DNA of 64,000 nucleotides from Salibacterium halotolerans (GTDB taxonomy: Bacteria; Bacillota; Bacilli; Bacillales; Marinococcaceae), in NCBI RefSeq assembly GCF_900115625.1, contig NZ_FOXD01000001.1, positions 233,517 to 297,516 of the forward strand, in the 5' to 3' direction. This document shows positions 9,124 through 17,696 of this stretch, piece by piece. Below the pieces are notes generated by a model. It saw only the letters and a list, made by a program, of their open reading frames with translations. It did no database searches and was not told where the DNA came from. The position numbers were made by a program, and so were the translations under genes. Position 1 is the first letter of the stretch. Each line of letters starts with the position of its first letter.

Positions 9124-10740
9124 ATGACCATGATACATAATAGGAAACGATGGAACACACTGCAGCTGCAGACCTGGATCACCCTTCTTGTCTCGCTCGT
9201 CCTCGTAACGGCTTTTTGTATAACCGGTTTATTGATTGGACGGGAAACAGCCGCTCAGGCCAGGCAGGTGCAGGTGGAAGAAACAATGGACATCGCTCAC
9301 GCCGTAGCACATACCGACGTCGTGCAGCAGGGCCTGCAAAACGGAAACAAGAACGGCAGCATACAGCGATATACAGAAAGCGTACAACAGGATACAGGAG
9401 TGGCTTATATCGTCGTCATGAACATGGACCATATCCGGCGCTCCCACCCTGTGGAATCCCGGATTGGACAGTATTTTGTAGGTAATGATGAAGACAGGGC
9501 CTTTCAGGGGGAAACCTATACATCCACAGCGGAGGGAACCCTTGGCGAATCGCTGCGTTCTTTTGTCCCGATTCGAAACAGGGAAGGCGGGCAGATAGGA
9601 GTCGTCTCCGTCGGCATCCTGACCGATAATGTACAGGAAGTCATCATGGACCGGCAGAAGATGGTCTATATCGGTTCCGGGGCCGGACTTCTCGTTGGTC
9701 TGTTGGGCGCATACCTGCTGGCACGCCGGATTAAAAAGACAATGCATGGCATGGAGCCGCGGGAGATTGCCCATCTTTTAAAAGAAAGGGAAGCGATGCT
9801 TTCCTCTGTTCGCGAGGGCATTGCGGCCGTTAATACAGATGGGGAGATTGTCATCGTAAACGAGGCTGCAAGAGATCTGTTTACACGCGCAGGCTTAACA
9901 GAAGACCCTGTTTCGAGACCGGCTGCTTCTTTTCTGCCGGAACTGGGACTGCAGCAAGTACTCGAACATCAGCAGGCGGAGTATGACCGGGAAATGGTGC
10001 TTGGCGGGTATGCTTTCATTGTAAACCGGATGCCGGTCCTGGCCGAGAACCAGATCGCGGGAGCGGTAGCTACGTTCCGTGAGAAAACGGAATTAACATC
10101 GCTTGCTGAACAGTTGACCGGAGCAAGGTACTACGCGGAAACACTCCGAGCCCAGACTCATGAATTCATGAACAAACTCCATGTGATTTCTGCCATGATT
10201 TATACGGAATCCTACAGTGAATTACAGGATTATATCCATCATATCTCCAATTCCTATCAGCAGGAAGTCGGAGATGTTTCCAGGCTGGTGAAAGATCCCG
10301 TATTGGCAGGATTTCTATTGAACAAAACAAATGCCGCCCGGGAGGAAGGTATGGAAGTGGAGCTCTACGGGGATGAACCGCTTCCTGTTCTTCGGCACAC
10401 CGAACGAATGGACGCGCTGATCACGATAATCGGTAATCTGTTTGATAATGCAGTGGAAGCGGTGCAGGGCCAAAACAACAGATGGATACGGATCACCATT
10501 AATCATATAGATGGTATTTTTTATTTCACGATCCGTGATAATGGAAAAGGTATGACGCCTGCTGAAAAAGAAAGTCTGCTGCGGCCGGGCTTTTCCACGA
10601 AAGGGATGGAAAGAGGACATGGAACCGTGCTGATTCAGAAAAGTCTGCAGACGTTAAACGGTGAAATGGAGTGGTTTTCACAAAAAGAGGAGGGAACGGT
10701 GGTGGAAGTGACCATTCCCTACGAAGGGGGAGAGATATGA
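9124..10740 (+). CDS. CitA/DctS/DcuS-type sensor histidine kinase
   Basis: The 538-residue membrane kinase has a transmembrane segment near residues 17-38, an extracytoplasmic PAS/Cache sensor of about 140 residues, a second membrane segment near 180-200, a cytoplasmic PAS region, a SpoOB-type phosphoacceptor (QTHEFMNKLHVI, His346) and an HATPase domain (FDNAVEAV, DNGKGM). This class senses extracellular C4-dicarboxylates or citrate. It overlaps the regulator gene by ATGA, and a dicarboxylate carrier follows. The start at 9124 or 9130 is undecided. The ligand is inferred from the carrier. Confidence 0.85.
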   Translation: MTMIHNRKRWNTLQLQTWITLLVSLVLVTAFCITGLLIGRETAAQARQVQVEETMDIAHAVAHTDVVQQGLQNGNKNGSIQRYTESVQQDTGVAYIVVMNMDHIRRSHPVESRIGQYFVGNDEDRAFQGETYTSTAEGTLGESLRSFVPIRNREGGQIGVVSVGILTDNVQEVIMDRQKMVYIGSGAGLLVGLLGAYLLARRIKKTMHGMEPREIAHLLKEREAMLSSVREGIAAVNTDGEIVIVNEAARDLFTRAGLTEDPVSRPAASFLPELGLQQVLEHQQAEYDREMVLGGYAFIVNRMPVLAENQIAGAVATFREKTELTSLAEQLTGARYYAETLRAQTHEFMNKLHVISAMIYTESYSELQDYIHHISNSYQQEVGDVSRLVKDPVLAGFLLNKTNAAREEGMEVELYGDEPLPVLRHTERMDALITIIGNLFDNAVEAVQGQNNRWIRITINHIDGIFYFTIRDNGKGMTPAEKESLLRPGFSTKGMERGHGTVLIQKSLQTLNGEMEWFSQKEEGTVVEVTIPYEGGEI

Positions 10741-11444
10741 TTCGGATGTTAATTGTGGAAGATGATCCGATGGTGGCAAAATTCAACCGCATGTACGCGG
10801 AAAAGGTGGAAAACTTTGAAGTGGCCGGTGTCGTGGAGAATGTCGACCAGGCCTGGACATTTTTGAATGAAAACACCGTGGATCTGATTCTGCTCGATGT
10901 ATACATGAACCAAACGAACGGTCTGGATATGCTGAGAGACATCAGAAAAAACGAAACGCCGGTCGATGTGATTATTATTACGGCAGCGGATGATAATGCA
11001 TCCGTCCAGACCGCCCTGCGCTACGGCGCGGTCGATTATCTAATTAAACCTTTTGAATTTGAACGGTTTCAGGAGTCGTTGAAGCAATACCGGCGCCAGC
11101 GGGAAATGATGGGGCAGGAAAGCCGCGTCTCCCAGAAAGATCTCGATCCTTTCCTTCTCCACGAGGCAGACAATTCCGCGGAGGGGATCGATCTTCCAAA
11201 AGGGCTGACGGGATTGACGTTATCGCACATTACAGAGGCGGTACTCGCTGCGCCGGCCGCTTTTTCCGCGGCCGACATTGCTGAAACTGCCGGCATATCC
11301 CGCGTTTCTGTGCGGAAGTACCTTCATTATTTAACGGAAAAGGGCTTGATAGAAGCTGATGTGAAATACCAGCCCGCAGGACGCCCGCAGTTTCGATACC
11401 GGGTTCCTCCAAATAAAAAAGAAAGGTTGAAAAACCTCCATTGA
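10737..11444 (+). CDS. CitB/DctR-type response regulator
   Basis: The 235-residue protein has a receiver domain (acidic pocket EDD at 8-10, phosphoacceptor Asp54 in LILLDVYMN, Lys in IKPFEF) and a C-terminal helix-turn-helix (FSAADIAETAGISRVSVRKY). It starts inside the kinase stop codon (ATGA overlap), so the two are translationally coupled. It presumably activates the dicarboxylate carrier gene that begins 137 bp downstream. Confidence 0.88.
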   Translation: MIRMLIVEDDPMVAKFNRMYAEKVENFEVAGVVENVDQAWTFLNENTVDLILLDVYMNQTNGLDMLRDIRKNETPVDVIIITAADDNASVQTALRYGAVDYLIKPFEFERFQESLKQYRRQREMMGQESRVSQKDLDPFLLHEADNSAEGIDLPKGLTGLTLSHITEAVLAAPAAFSAADIAETAGISRVSVRKYLHYLTEKGLIEADVKYQPAGRPQFRYRVPPNKKERLKNLH

Positions 11445-11546
11445 CGAAACGTTTCAGCGGCTGTCTTTGCTTTTTTTATTTACGTAAAGGTTTCATTAAT
11501 TAATAAAAGTAGACGAAAGGCAGAAGGGAGCGGTATATTAACGGAA

Positions 11547-11560
11547 AGAAAGCGTTTACA
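11547..11560 (+). promoter_or_regulatory. CcpA cre-like site ahead of the dicarboxylate carrier
   Basis: AGAAAGCGTTTACA differs from the cre consensus TGWAANCGNTNWCA only at the first base. It lies immediately before the ribosome binding site of the carrier gene, where CcpA would block the start of transcription or elongation. Catabolite repression of dicarboxylate uptake is common in bacilli. Binding is inferred. Confidence 0.55.
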
Positions 11561-11580
11561 AACAGGAGGGAACAACATTG

Positions 11581-13284
11581 ATGAGAGAAAATACAGTATC
11601 CATCTGGAAAGGACTCTGGAAGTCCCACACGAAAACCAAAAAACTGCTGACCTTCTCCCATGTCCGGGAAGCAGCCGATGCATCGGAACAGAAAAATCAG
11701 GACGGTGCAGCTACAGCCGAAGGGAATGGCAGCGATGGAGGAAATAACGGCGGAAACGGCGGAGGTTCGGGAGATAACAATAAAAGAGGGGCCTATACGA
11801 GAGCACAGCTCACCGGGTTGATTTTAGGACCTCTGTTATTTGTACTGACGATGCTTTTTTTCCAACCGCCGGATTTAAGCCCGGACGCTCAAATCGTTCT
11901 CGCTTCGACGCTCTGGATTGCAACGTGGTGGATTACCGAAGCCGTTCCTATCCCGGCGACGTCGCTGCTCCCGATTATCCTGCTTCCTCTCTTCGGAGCG
12001 GTAGATGTGGATACCGTTGTATCGTCGTACGGGGATGACATTATCTTTTTATTCTTCGGCGGCTTTTTTATTGCCACTGCGATGGAAAAATGGAACCTGC
12101 ATAAACGTATAGCCCTTAATATTATTCAATTAATTGGAACAAGTACGAACCGGATTATTTTAGGCTTCATGTCAGCCACTGCTTTTTTATCCATGTGGGT
12201 GTCCAATACAGCCTCGACGATGATGATGATACCGATTGGCATGGCGATTGTGTATCAGGTGACAGACGCTCTGAAAAATGACCAGAAAGAAAATGATCTG
12301 AAAAAGTTTGAGAAAGCGATTATCTTCGGAATTGGCTATGCGGGTACGATCGGAGGACTTGGCACATTGATCGGCACGCCGCCGAACAGTCTGCTCGCCG
12401 GTACAGTGAATGAACTGTACGGGGTGGAGATATCTTTTGCGGGCTGGATGGCTTACGCTGTACCGGTTGTGATCATCCTGCTGTTCAGTGCCTGGTTGTA
12501 TTTGACGAAAATCGTGTATCCTATTAATCTAAAGCAGCTCCCTGGCGGAAAAGAGCTGATCAGACAGGAAAAGTCAGCGCTCGGCCGTGTAGGTTTTGAA
12601 GAGAAAGCCGTACTGGGTGTGTTTTTGTTTGCCGCTTTTATGTGGATAACAAGGTCGTTTTTATGGCAGGATATCATACAACTCCCGGGTATAAGCGACG
12701 GTATGATTGCGGTAACCGCGGCGCTTCTGCTGTTTGCGATTCCGTCGCCGCATCCGCAGGAAACAAAAATTCTGGAATGGAAAGACTCCAAAGAAATTCC
12801 GTGGGGCATTCTGCTGTTGTTCGGCGGGGGTCTTGCTATTGCCTCCGGGTTTGAAACCACAGGCTTGTCCAACTGGATGGCTGAACAGCTGACGGTACTT
12901 CAGGGAGCAAATTTTGTTCTGATTGTTCTTATTTCGACAGCGCTTGTTCTGTTTCTCACCGAAATTACGTCCAATACGGCGACGGGTACGATGATTCTGC
13001 CGGTTGTGGCATCTCTTGCGATAGCACTTAATATCCATCCATACGCGTTGATGGTACCGTGTGCGATGGCGGCCAACTGCGCGTTTATGCTCCCGGTCGG
13101 AACCCCGCCGAACGCCATTATATTCGGAACCGGGAAACTGAAAATCATTCAGATGGTGCAAAACGGATTCTGGCTGAACGTGCTCTCCATCATTCTGATT
13201 GTGCTGGCTGTCAATCTGTATCTGCCCGCGGTATGGAGCATCGACCTGCAAAGCATACCCTCCCGGTTCCAACAGGGCGGATAA
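11581..13284 (+). CDS. DASS/SLC13-family sodium:dicarboxylate symporter
   Basis: The 567-residue membrane carrier is of the divalent anion:Na+ symporter type. The duplicated signature is intact: SNTAST and GTPPNS in the first half, SNTATG and GTPPNA in the second. The first ~75 residues are an unusual hydrophilic extension ending in a Gly/Asn-rich linker (GGNNGGNGGGSGDNN) before the first membrane segment. The two-component system immediately upstream suggests succinate, fumarate or malate as substrate. AGGAGGG precedes both a TTG (11578) and the ATG (11581), so either may start the protein. Confidence 0.88.
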   Translation: MRENTVSIWKGLWKSHTKTKKLLTFSHVREAADASEQKNQDGAATAEGNGSDGGNNGGNGGGSGDNNKRGAYTRAQLTGLILGPLLFVLTMLFFQPPDLSPDAQIVLASTLWIATWWITEAVPIPATSLLPIILLPLFGAVDVDTVVSSYGDDIIFLFFGGFFIATAMEKWNLHKRIALNIIQLIGTSTNRIILGFMSATAFLSMWVSNTASTMMMIPIGMAIVYQVTDALKNDQKENDLKKFEKAIIFGIGYAGTIGGLGTLIGTPPNSLLAGTVNELYGVEISFAGWMAYAVPVVIILLFSAWLYLTKIVYPINLKQLPGGKELIRQEKSALGRVGFEEKAVLGVFLFAAFMWITRSFLWQDIIQLPGISDGMIAVTAALLLFAIPSPHPQETKILEWKDSKEIPWGILLLFGGGLAIASGFETTGLSNWMAEQLTVLQGANFVLIVLISTALVLFLTEITSNTATGTMILPVVASLAIALNIHPYALMVPCAMAANCAFMLPVGTPPNAIIFGTGKLKIIQMVQNGFWLNVLSIILIVLAVNLYLPAVWSIDLQSIPSRFQQGG

Positions 13285-13367
13285 AGTAAAAACTTTATAA
13301 AAGGATTTTTAGGTTCGGGAATATGATTGATGAAAACTAAGTTTTTAGACTACGCTTCCCTTATTAC

Positions 13368-13591
13368 AAAGCGTATAACCAAGAGGCAGAAGTGGAGGGC
13401 GGCATTTTTGGGGTTTATCGGCTAAAACCGGTCACGTCGTGTGACCAACGCCGATACTAGAACATCCTGTTCGTCGGAGCATGAGTCGAAGACCCCGCAG
13501 AACGAGCGGTTGAAGCTCGTTCGAGGAGGATCGGGCCATGCCCGCGGAAAGTGTCCGCCTGCAGCGCCTGCCTCTTTTTATATAACGCTTT
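13368..13591. mobile_element. MITE-like palindromic element with terminal inverted repeats
   Basis: The ends AAAGCGTATAACCAAGAGGC (13368-13387) and its near-complement at 13568-13591 form imperfect ~22-bp terminal inverted repeats. Inside are the hairpins GGTCAC/GTGACC and GAACGAGC/GCTCGTTC and a core with AAGACCCCGCAG, CGAGGAGG and GCCCGCGGAAAG. This core resembles a palindromic repeat common between genes in Bacillaceae. No coding capacity or clear target duplication is seen. A related element lies at 53989-54111. Confidence 0.6.
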
Positions 13592-13672
13592 TTCTTTTTA
13601 AAAAATTATATTTGGTATATCTCTTATAAAAAATCATATACGTCTGAAAAATTTTTAAAAGAAATGCAGGGC

Positions 13673-13710
13673 TGACATTCAGCTGACATCTTATTCTCTT
13701 AAAGTAAGAA
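13673..13710 (+). promoter_or_regulatory. Promoter with 11-bp-phased direct repeat (candidate OmpR-type regulator box)
   Basis: TGACAT at 13673 and 13684 repeat with an 11-bp period, separated by TCAGC. A -10-like TAAGAA begins at 13705, exactly 21 bp after the second repeat start. The same motif and geometry occur at 17375-17412. The OmpR-family regulator encoded between the two sites is the obvious candidate binder. Confidence 0.6.
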
Positions 13711-13761
13711 ATGTGATCGGCAGAGAGCGGATCACAAGTTGACAACCAGGAGGGAAGCGAG

Positions 13762-14328
13762 GTGCTGTGGAACAAAAAAGGCAACTATTTACTGGCATCT
13801 GTTCTATCAATCGGAATGTTAGGTGCGGTGCCGGGAATGGCAGCAGCGGAACAAGACACCGCCGCCGATTTAGGAACCAGCGATCAAGCTTCACACGAAG
13901 AAGCCGGCCTGGCGAAAGAACAAAACAACAGCCCGGCCGCCTATCCAATCAAACGCTCTATGAAAACACAGGATCTTGAACATTACGCACAGGAACTGGG
14001 TATTGATACCGGAGACAAAAACATTTACGAGCTGGCTGACGAAGTAAAAGAAGTAGCCGTGAAACAGCGGGCCAAAGAGTTAGGGATTGCGACCCTCGGA
14101 AAAAATCTTGATACGTTGACCGCTGAAGTCCGGGAAGCCGTTTTAACAGAACGAGCCGTTGAATTGGGCATCAATATCCGGGATAAGAAAATGTCAGATC
14201 TTGTCCAGGAAGTAAGAAACCAGGAACAGCAGATAGATGCCGAACCATCAACGCTTAAGGAAAATCTCCCCCCCTTGGTTGATGAAGAACCGGTATCATC
14301 AGACAGAACACACGGAACAAGGCTTTAG
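13762..14328 (+). CDS. Secreted protein with three 28-residue repeats, unknown function
   Basis: The 188-residue product starts at a GTG preceded by AGGAGGGA. It has a signal peptide (NYLLASVLSIGMLGAVPGMA, likely cut after AAA). The mature part contains three consecutive 28-residue repeats starting AQELGID, AKELGIA and AVELGIN, each continuing with a K-hydrophobic helix and EV(K/R). The tail is acidic and Pro-rich. No enzyme motif is visible. The upstream promoter carries the phased TGACAT repeat, and a two-component system follows, so the protein may be its target or signal partner. A GTGATC/GATCAC hairpin sits in the leader. Confidence 0.75.
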   Translation: MLWNKKGNYLLASVLSIGMLGAVPGMAAAEQDTAADLGTSDQASHEEAGLAKEQNNSPAAYPIKRSMKTQDLEHYAQELGIDTGDKNIYELADEVKEVAVKQRAKELGIATLGKNLDTLTAEVREAVLTERAVELGINIRDKKMSDLVQEVRNQEQQIDAEPSTLKENLPPLVDEEPVSSDRTHGTRL

Positions 14329-14536
14329 GTTGAAGCCGCAGGAATATGCAGTACGGGAAACTGCTTCCCCCTATCAACAGCAGCCCATGATGTTTACCCC
14401 TTGCATACATGGTGCTTAAACGTTTAAACCGAGAAGCGGAGTGTCCCCCAGCATTCCGCTTGCAGCCGGCAGGCAGCAGCCGGAACAGCGATAAAGCAGC
14501 TGACTTTTTTCATTGACTCCCCCTTTTTAAATACGG

Positions 14537-14566
14537 AATCCCTGATGGTGACATCAGGGATTTCTT
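14537..14566 (+). terminator. Intrinsic terminator before the OmpR-type system
   Basis: AATCCCTGATG, a short loop and CATCAGGGATT are followed by TCTTT. It insulates the secreted-repeat gene from the two-component operon. Confidence 0.75.
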
Positions 14567-14599
14567 TACTATACATAGCTTTCTGCTGCGTTTTTCTTA

Positions 14600-14605
14600 T
14601 ATAAT
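14600..14605 (+). promoter_or_regulatory. Consensus -10 of the two-component operon
   Basis: TATAAT lies 22 bp upstream of the regulator ATG. No good -35 is found 17 bp upstream, so transcription may need an activator. A 12-bp palindrome, TTAAACGTTTAA, lies further upstream at 14416-14427. Confidence 0.45.
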
Positions 14606-14626
14606 GGAGCCAAGGAGTGACGTGTT

Positions 14627-15310
14627 ATGCAGAAAATACTCATCATTGAAGATGAGCCGGCGATAAGCAAAGTACTGAAGGCTTATTTTCAAAAAGAAGG
14701 ATACGAAGTCATCGCGATTCTGCATGGAGATGAAGCCATGCCCGCATTCCGGGAGAATAAGCCGGACCTTGCGATTGTGGATGTCATGCTCCCCGGGCAG
14801 GATGGATGGACTATTCTGGAAAGTATCCGGGAAGAGTCAGCTGTCCCTGTTATTATGCTGACCGCACTCGGAGATGTTGATTACAGGCTGAAAGGGCTCG
14901 AAGGCGGCGCGGATGATTACATCAGCAAGCCGTTTGATTCCAGCGAAGTCGTTGCCAGAGCAAAAGCCGTACTGCGCCGGTCAGGGTCTGTGCTGCAGGA
15001 AGATGAAGTGAATCATTACGGCAGCCTGACGATCAATCAAAAAGCCCATACCGTGAAACTAAATGGCGTCGATGTGCCGTTAACCCCGAGGGACTTGTCC
15101 CTGCTTTTGTTTCTGGCGCGGCATCCGAATCAGACATTTGACCGTGAGCAGTTAATTGAACGGGTGTGGGGCATGGATTATGAAGGAAGCGACCGCGCCG
15201 TCGATCTTTCTATTAAACGTATCCGCAAATCTCTGCAGAACTGGCCCGAATCGGAAGGGGAAATAAAAACACTCCGGGGATTGGGGTATCAATTCTGTGT
15301 TTATGAATAA
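14627..15310 (+). CDS. OmpR/PhoB-family response regulator
   Basis: The 227-residue regulator has a receiver domain (IIEDEPAI, phosphoacceptor Asp52 in IVDVMLPG, Lys in ISKPFD) and a C-terminal winged helix (LTPRDLSLLLFLARHP, then DRAVDLSIKRIRKSL and GLGYQF). AAGGAGTGACGTGTT precedes the ATG. It overlaps the kinase gene. OmpR-type dimers bind direct repeats spaced 11 bp, which matches the TGACAT repeats found on both sides of this operon. Confidence 0.92.
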   Translation: MQKILIIEDEPAISKVLKAYFQKEGYEVIAILHGDEAMPAFRENKPDLAIVDVMLPGQDGWTILESIREESAVPVIMLTALGDVDYRLKGLEGGADDYISKPFDSSEVVARAKAVLRRSGSVLQEDEVNHYGSLTINQKAHTVKLNGVDVPLTPRDLSLLLFLARHPNQTFDREQLIERVWGMDYEGSDRAVDLSIKRIRKSLQNWPESEGEIKTLRGLGYQFCVYE

Positions 15311-16727
15311 AAAAGGGAAAAAGATTTCCCTGCTCCGTTATTGGACGACACGATACCTGATTACACTTGTGCTCGGTCTGATTGTTGTCGGCATCTTGTC
15401 CGTCATATGGCTGAGACAAACGAATCTGGAACATAGACTGGATATGACGAGGTATCTCGGTCAGGAAATTTCAGACCGTTTTGTTGAAACCCAGTCGGGG
15501 CAGATGGTTCCTCAGGGAGGTATTTTCGATTACATTGAACAGCGGCAGGGGATTTTGGATACGGAACTGGATCCGATCATTTATATTGTAGACCGGAGCG
15601 GCAGAATCCTTTCCAATCCGCTGGAGCGGAATCCGTTTTCTTTTGAAGTCTTCCCTGTAAGTTTATTGAAGAATAAGGGAGACGTACAGCGTATCCAGCT
15701 GTCCAGCGGGGAAGAATCCTACCTCGTGAAAACACCGATTGAAGCGCAGGGAGGTACGGCCGGGTGGGTTGTCGTCATTCAGTCGGCGGGTCAGCTTACC
15801 CAGATGAATGAAGAATACCGGCTGCTCGCGATCATGCTCGTGTCGCTTGCGTTGATTGGATGGGCGGTGATTTATGTTCTTTCCAAAAGACTGTCCCGTC
15901 CGATTCAGGATGTGGCAACGGCAGCTCGGCACGTACAGGAACAGGATTACGATTTCACGCTTCCCAGTGACATTAAGGAACGCGAAGTGCATGAGCTCGT
16001 TCATTCCTTCCGTGAGATGTCGGGGCGCCTCCAGGAACTCGAAAGACTGCGGATGGAACTTCTGGCCGGTGTGACACACGAGTTGAAAACGCCGGTAACA
16101 TCTATGACCGGCCTTATTCAGGCAGTCCGGGACGACGTCGTCAGCGGAGATGAAGCGAAAGAATTTCTGGATGTATCACTGAATGAGGCCAACCGGATGC
16201 AGACGATGGTGGCAGATCTGCTTGAGTTTAATTCGTTTTCGGCCCACACCGTGCCAATATCGACGGATACGTATAACCTGAACACGCTTCTTACCGAAAT
16301 TATTCACCAGTGGGAAGTAGCAAACGATGAGGATTCTCTTCTTGTATCCCTGCATACGCTGGAGAAACCGGTGTTTGTAAATGTGGATTCAATGAGACTG
16401 CAGCAGATTATTGTCAACCTCATGAACAATGCCAAACAGGCGTTGAACGAAGAAGGAACGATTGATGTACGGCTTTATAATAAAGATGATGACATGGCCG
16501 GCATTGATATTGTGGATAACGGTCCTGGTATCTCCGAAGACGAACAGTACATGATTTTTGAGCGTTTCTACCGCGGGGAAAATAAGAAGTATAATACGCA
16601 CGGCCTGGGGCTCGGCCTTCCGTTCAGTAAAATCATCGCAAGAAGCATGAGCGGGGATCTTGTGCTCACAGAGAGCAGAAAGGGAAGAACCGTCTTCACT
16701 CTTGAAGTGCCGAAGCACCAAGAGTAA
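15303..16727 (+). CDS. Sensor histidine kinase (HAMP, HisKA, HATPase)
   Basis: The kinase of about 474 residues has a first membrane segment near residues 14-36, an extracytoplasmic domain of about 135 residues, a second membrane segment near 175-193, a HAMP linker, a phosphoacceptor helix (GVTHELKTPV, His about 259), an N box (NLMNNAKQAL) and G boxes (DNGPGI, GLGLGL). The start overlaps the regulator stop; a GTG at 15297 is an alternative and neither has a strong ribosome binding site. The signal is unknown. Confidence 0.88.
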   Translation: MNKKGKKISLLRYWTTRYLITLVLGLIVVGILSVIWLRQTNLEHRLDMTRYLGQEISDRFVETQSGQMVPQGGIFDYIEQRQGILDTELDPIIYIVDRSGRILSNPLERNPFSFEVFPVSLLKNKGDVQRIQLSSGEESYLVKTPIEAQGGTAGWVVVIQSAGQLTQMNEEYRLLAIMLVSLALIGWAVIYVLSKRLSRPIQDVATAARHVQEQDYDFTLPSDIKEREVHELVHSFREMSGRLQELERLRMELLAGVTHELKTPVTSMTGLIQAVRDDVVSGDEAKEFLDVSLNEANRMQTMVADLLEFNSFSAHTVPISTDTYNLNTLLTEIIHQWEVANDEDSLLVSLHTLEKPVFVNVDSMRLQQIIVNLMNNAKQALNEEGTIDVRLYNKDDDMAGIDIVDNGPGISEDEQYMIFERFYRGENKKYNTHGLGLGLPFSKIIARSMSGDLVLTESRKGRTVFTLEVPKHQE

Positions 16728-16739
16728 AGACGGAGGATA

Positions 16740-17312
16740 TCACAGCTGCAGCAGCTGGTTTGTCAGTTCATAGACGACAAGCTTTTGATAGTTGCTGCCG
16801 CTTCCGTACCGGGCCTGCACTCCTTTATACGCCGCTTTTTTCGCCACTTCGGCCTCCGGATCACCAGGAGCAAAGCTGCTTCGTTTATAGGACGCCATTG
16901 GTTCCTGGATATAGGCCGGACGTGGTCCCCAGGAGAACAGAACGTCCCCGCCGCTGTTCGTCAGAATGACTTTAGGAACCGAGCGGCCGCCCATGGTCTG
17001 AAAATGTTCCATCAGGTTATCGTGTTGTTCCATAATGAACACTTCCACCGGGATGCCGGCCTGTTTCATCACTTCCAGAGCGGGACCGAAATTACGGTGG
17101 ACATCCGGACACCAGTCGCCGGCGAGAATAGCGCAGCGCAGGTCATTCCGGTGCTGCAGCGGTTCTAGTGCTGCAGCACCGTGTTCATTCCAAGTGAACA
17201 AACCATGCCACTCATCAAGCTGTCTGCGGTAATCGTCTTTCATTTTTTCCATAAACGCTTCAGGTGTAATGCCAGTGCCGAGTTTGTCCTGGATATTTTC
17301 AGATGAAATCAT
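16740..17312 (-). CDS. Thioredoxin-family protein with a single active-site cysteine
   Basis: The 190-residue soluble protein is of the Bacillus thioredoxin-like type. The thioredoxin motif region reads LAGDWCPDVHRN, so the second CxxC cysteine is replaced (CPDV). The cis-Pro loop reads SVPKVIL. A single-Cys site suggests a monothiol or binding role rather than classical disulfide reduction. The ATG at 17312 has AAGGAGGG upstream; the open frame extends much further 5' but into the small-RNA region, and is not used. It converges on the sensor kinase. Confidence 0.75.
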   Translation of the reverse strand: MISSENIQDKLGTGITPEAFMEKMKDDYRRQLDEWHGLFTWNEHGAAALEPLQHRNDLRCAILAGDWCPDVHRNFGPALEVMKQAGIPVEVFIMEQHDNLMEHFQTMGGRSVPKVILTNSGGDVLFSWGPRPAYIQEPMASYKRSSFAPGDPEAEVAKKAAYKGVQARYGSGSNYQKLVVYELTNQLLQL

Positions 17313-17374
17313 TCTATCCCTCCTTAGCGGGGAGTGTATCATGAAGCTGGAAAAGAATAAAAAAATCATCATTT

Positions 17375-17412
17375 TGACATCATGCTGACACATGGCTGTT
17401 TTATGATAATAA
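17375..17412 (+). promoter_or_regulatory. Second phased TGACA-repeat promoter
   Basis: TGACAT (17375) and TGACAC (17386) repeat with an 11-bp period, separated by CATGC. A -10-like TAATAA begins at 17407, 21 bp after the second repeat start. Motif and spacing match 13673-13710. The predicted start is close to 17417. Confidence 0.6.
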
Positions 17413-17416
17413 TATA

Positions 17417-17632
17417 AGGATAGCAGACATAAACATTCACTATCCTGTCCCCCTTTTTGGGAAGGAGACAAAAGCAGAGCATAAAGACCCTTCTTCTGGT
17501 GAACATGATAATTCCTCCTTAAATACAGCCGGATTCGCCCGGCTGGACTGATTTTCGCCATGAAGCAAAAAAACGCCCATATGTCTCCTTCACCAGGTAA
17601 ATCCCCGATGGCAGCGATCGGGGATTTATTTA
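17417..17632 (+). ncRNA. Candidate structured small RNA
   Basis: About 215 nt lie between the phased-repeat promoter and a strong terminator. A 5' hairpin AGGATAG/CTATCCT (17417-17446) starts at the predicted +1. A long-range 10-bp helix pairs GAAGGAGACA (17461-17470) with TGTCTCCTTC (17582-17591). Inside is a hairpin AGCCGG/CCGGCT (17527-17544) and an unpaired CCTCCTT (17514-17520) complementary to Shine-Dalgarno sequences. The terminator stem is AAATCCCCGAT/ATCGGGGATTT. No convincing reading frame is present. A long leader for the following YrhK gene is the alternative. Confidence 0.5.
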
Positions 17633-17635
17633 TGC
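17599..17635 (+). terminator. Terminator of the candidate small RNA
   Basis: An 11-bp stem, AAATCCCCGAT (17599-17609) with ATCGGGGATTT (17617-17627), has a 7-nt loop and an ATTTAT tail. CACCAG/CTGGTG can extend the stem outward. Confidence 0.8.
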
Positions 17636-17696
17636 TGGTGGTTTGAAATGAAAGCTGGATGGGGAAGAAGGTTTGTGTCAGAGGAGGGATGACAGC

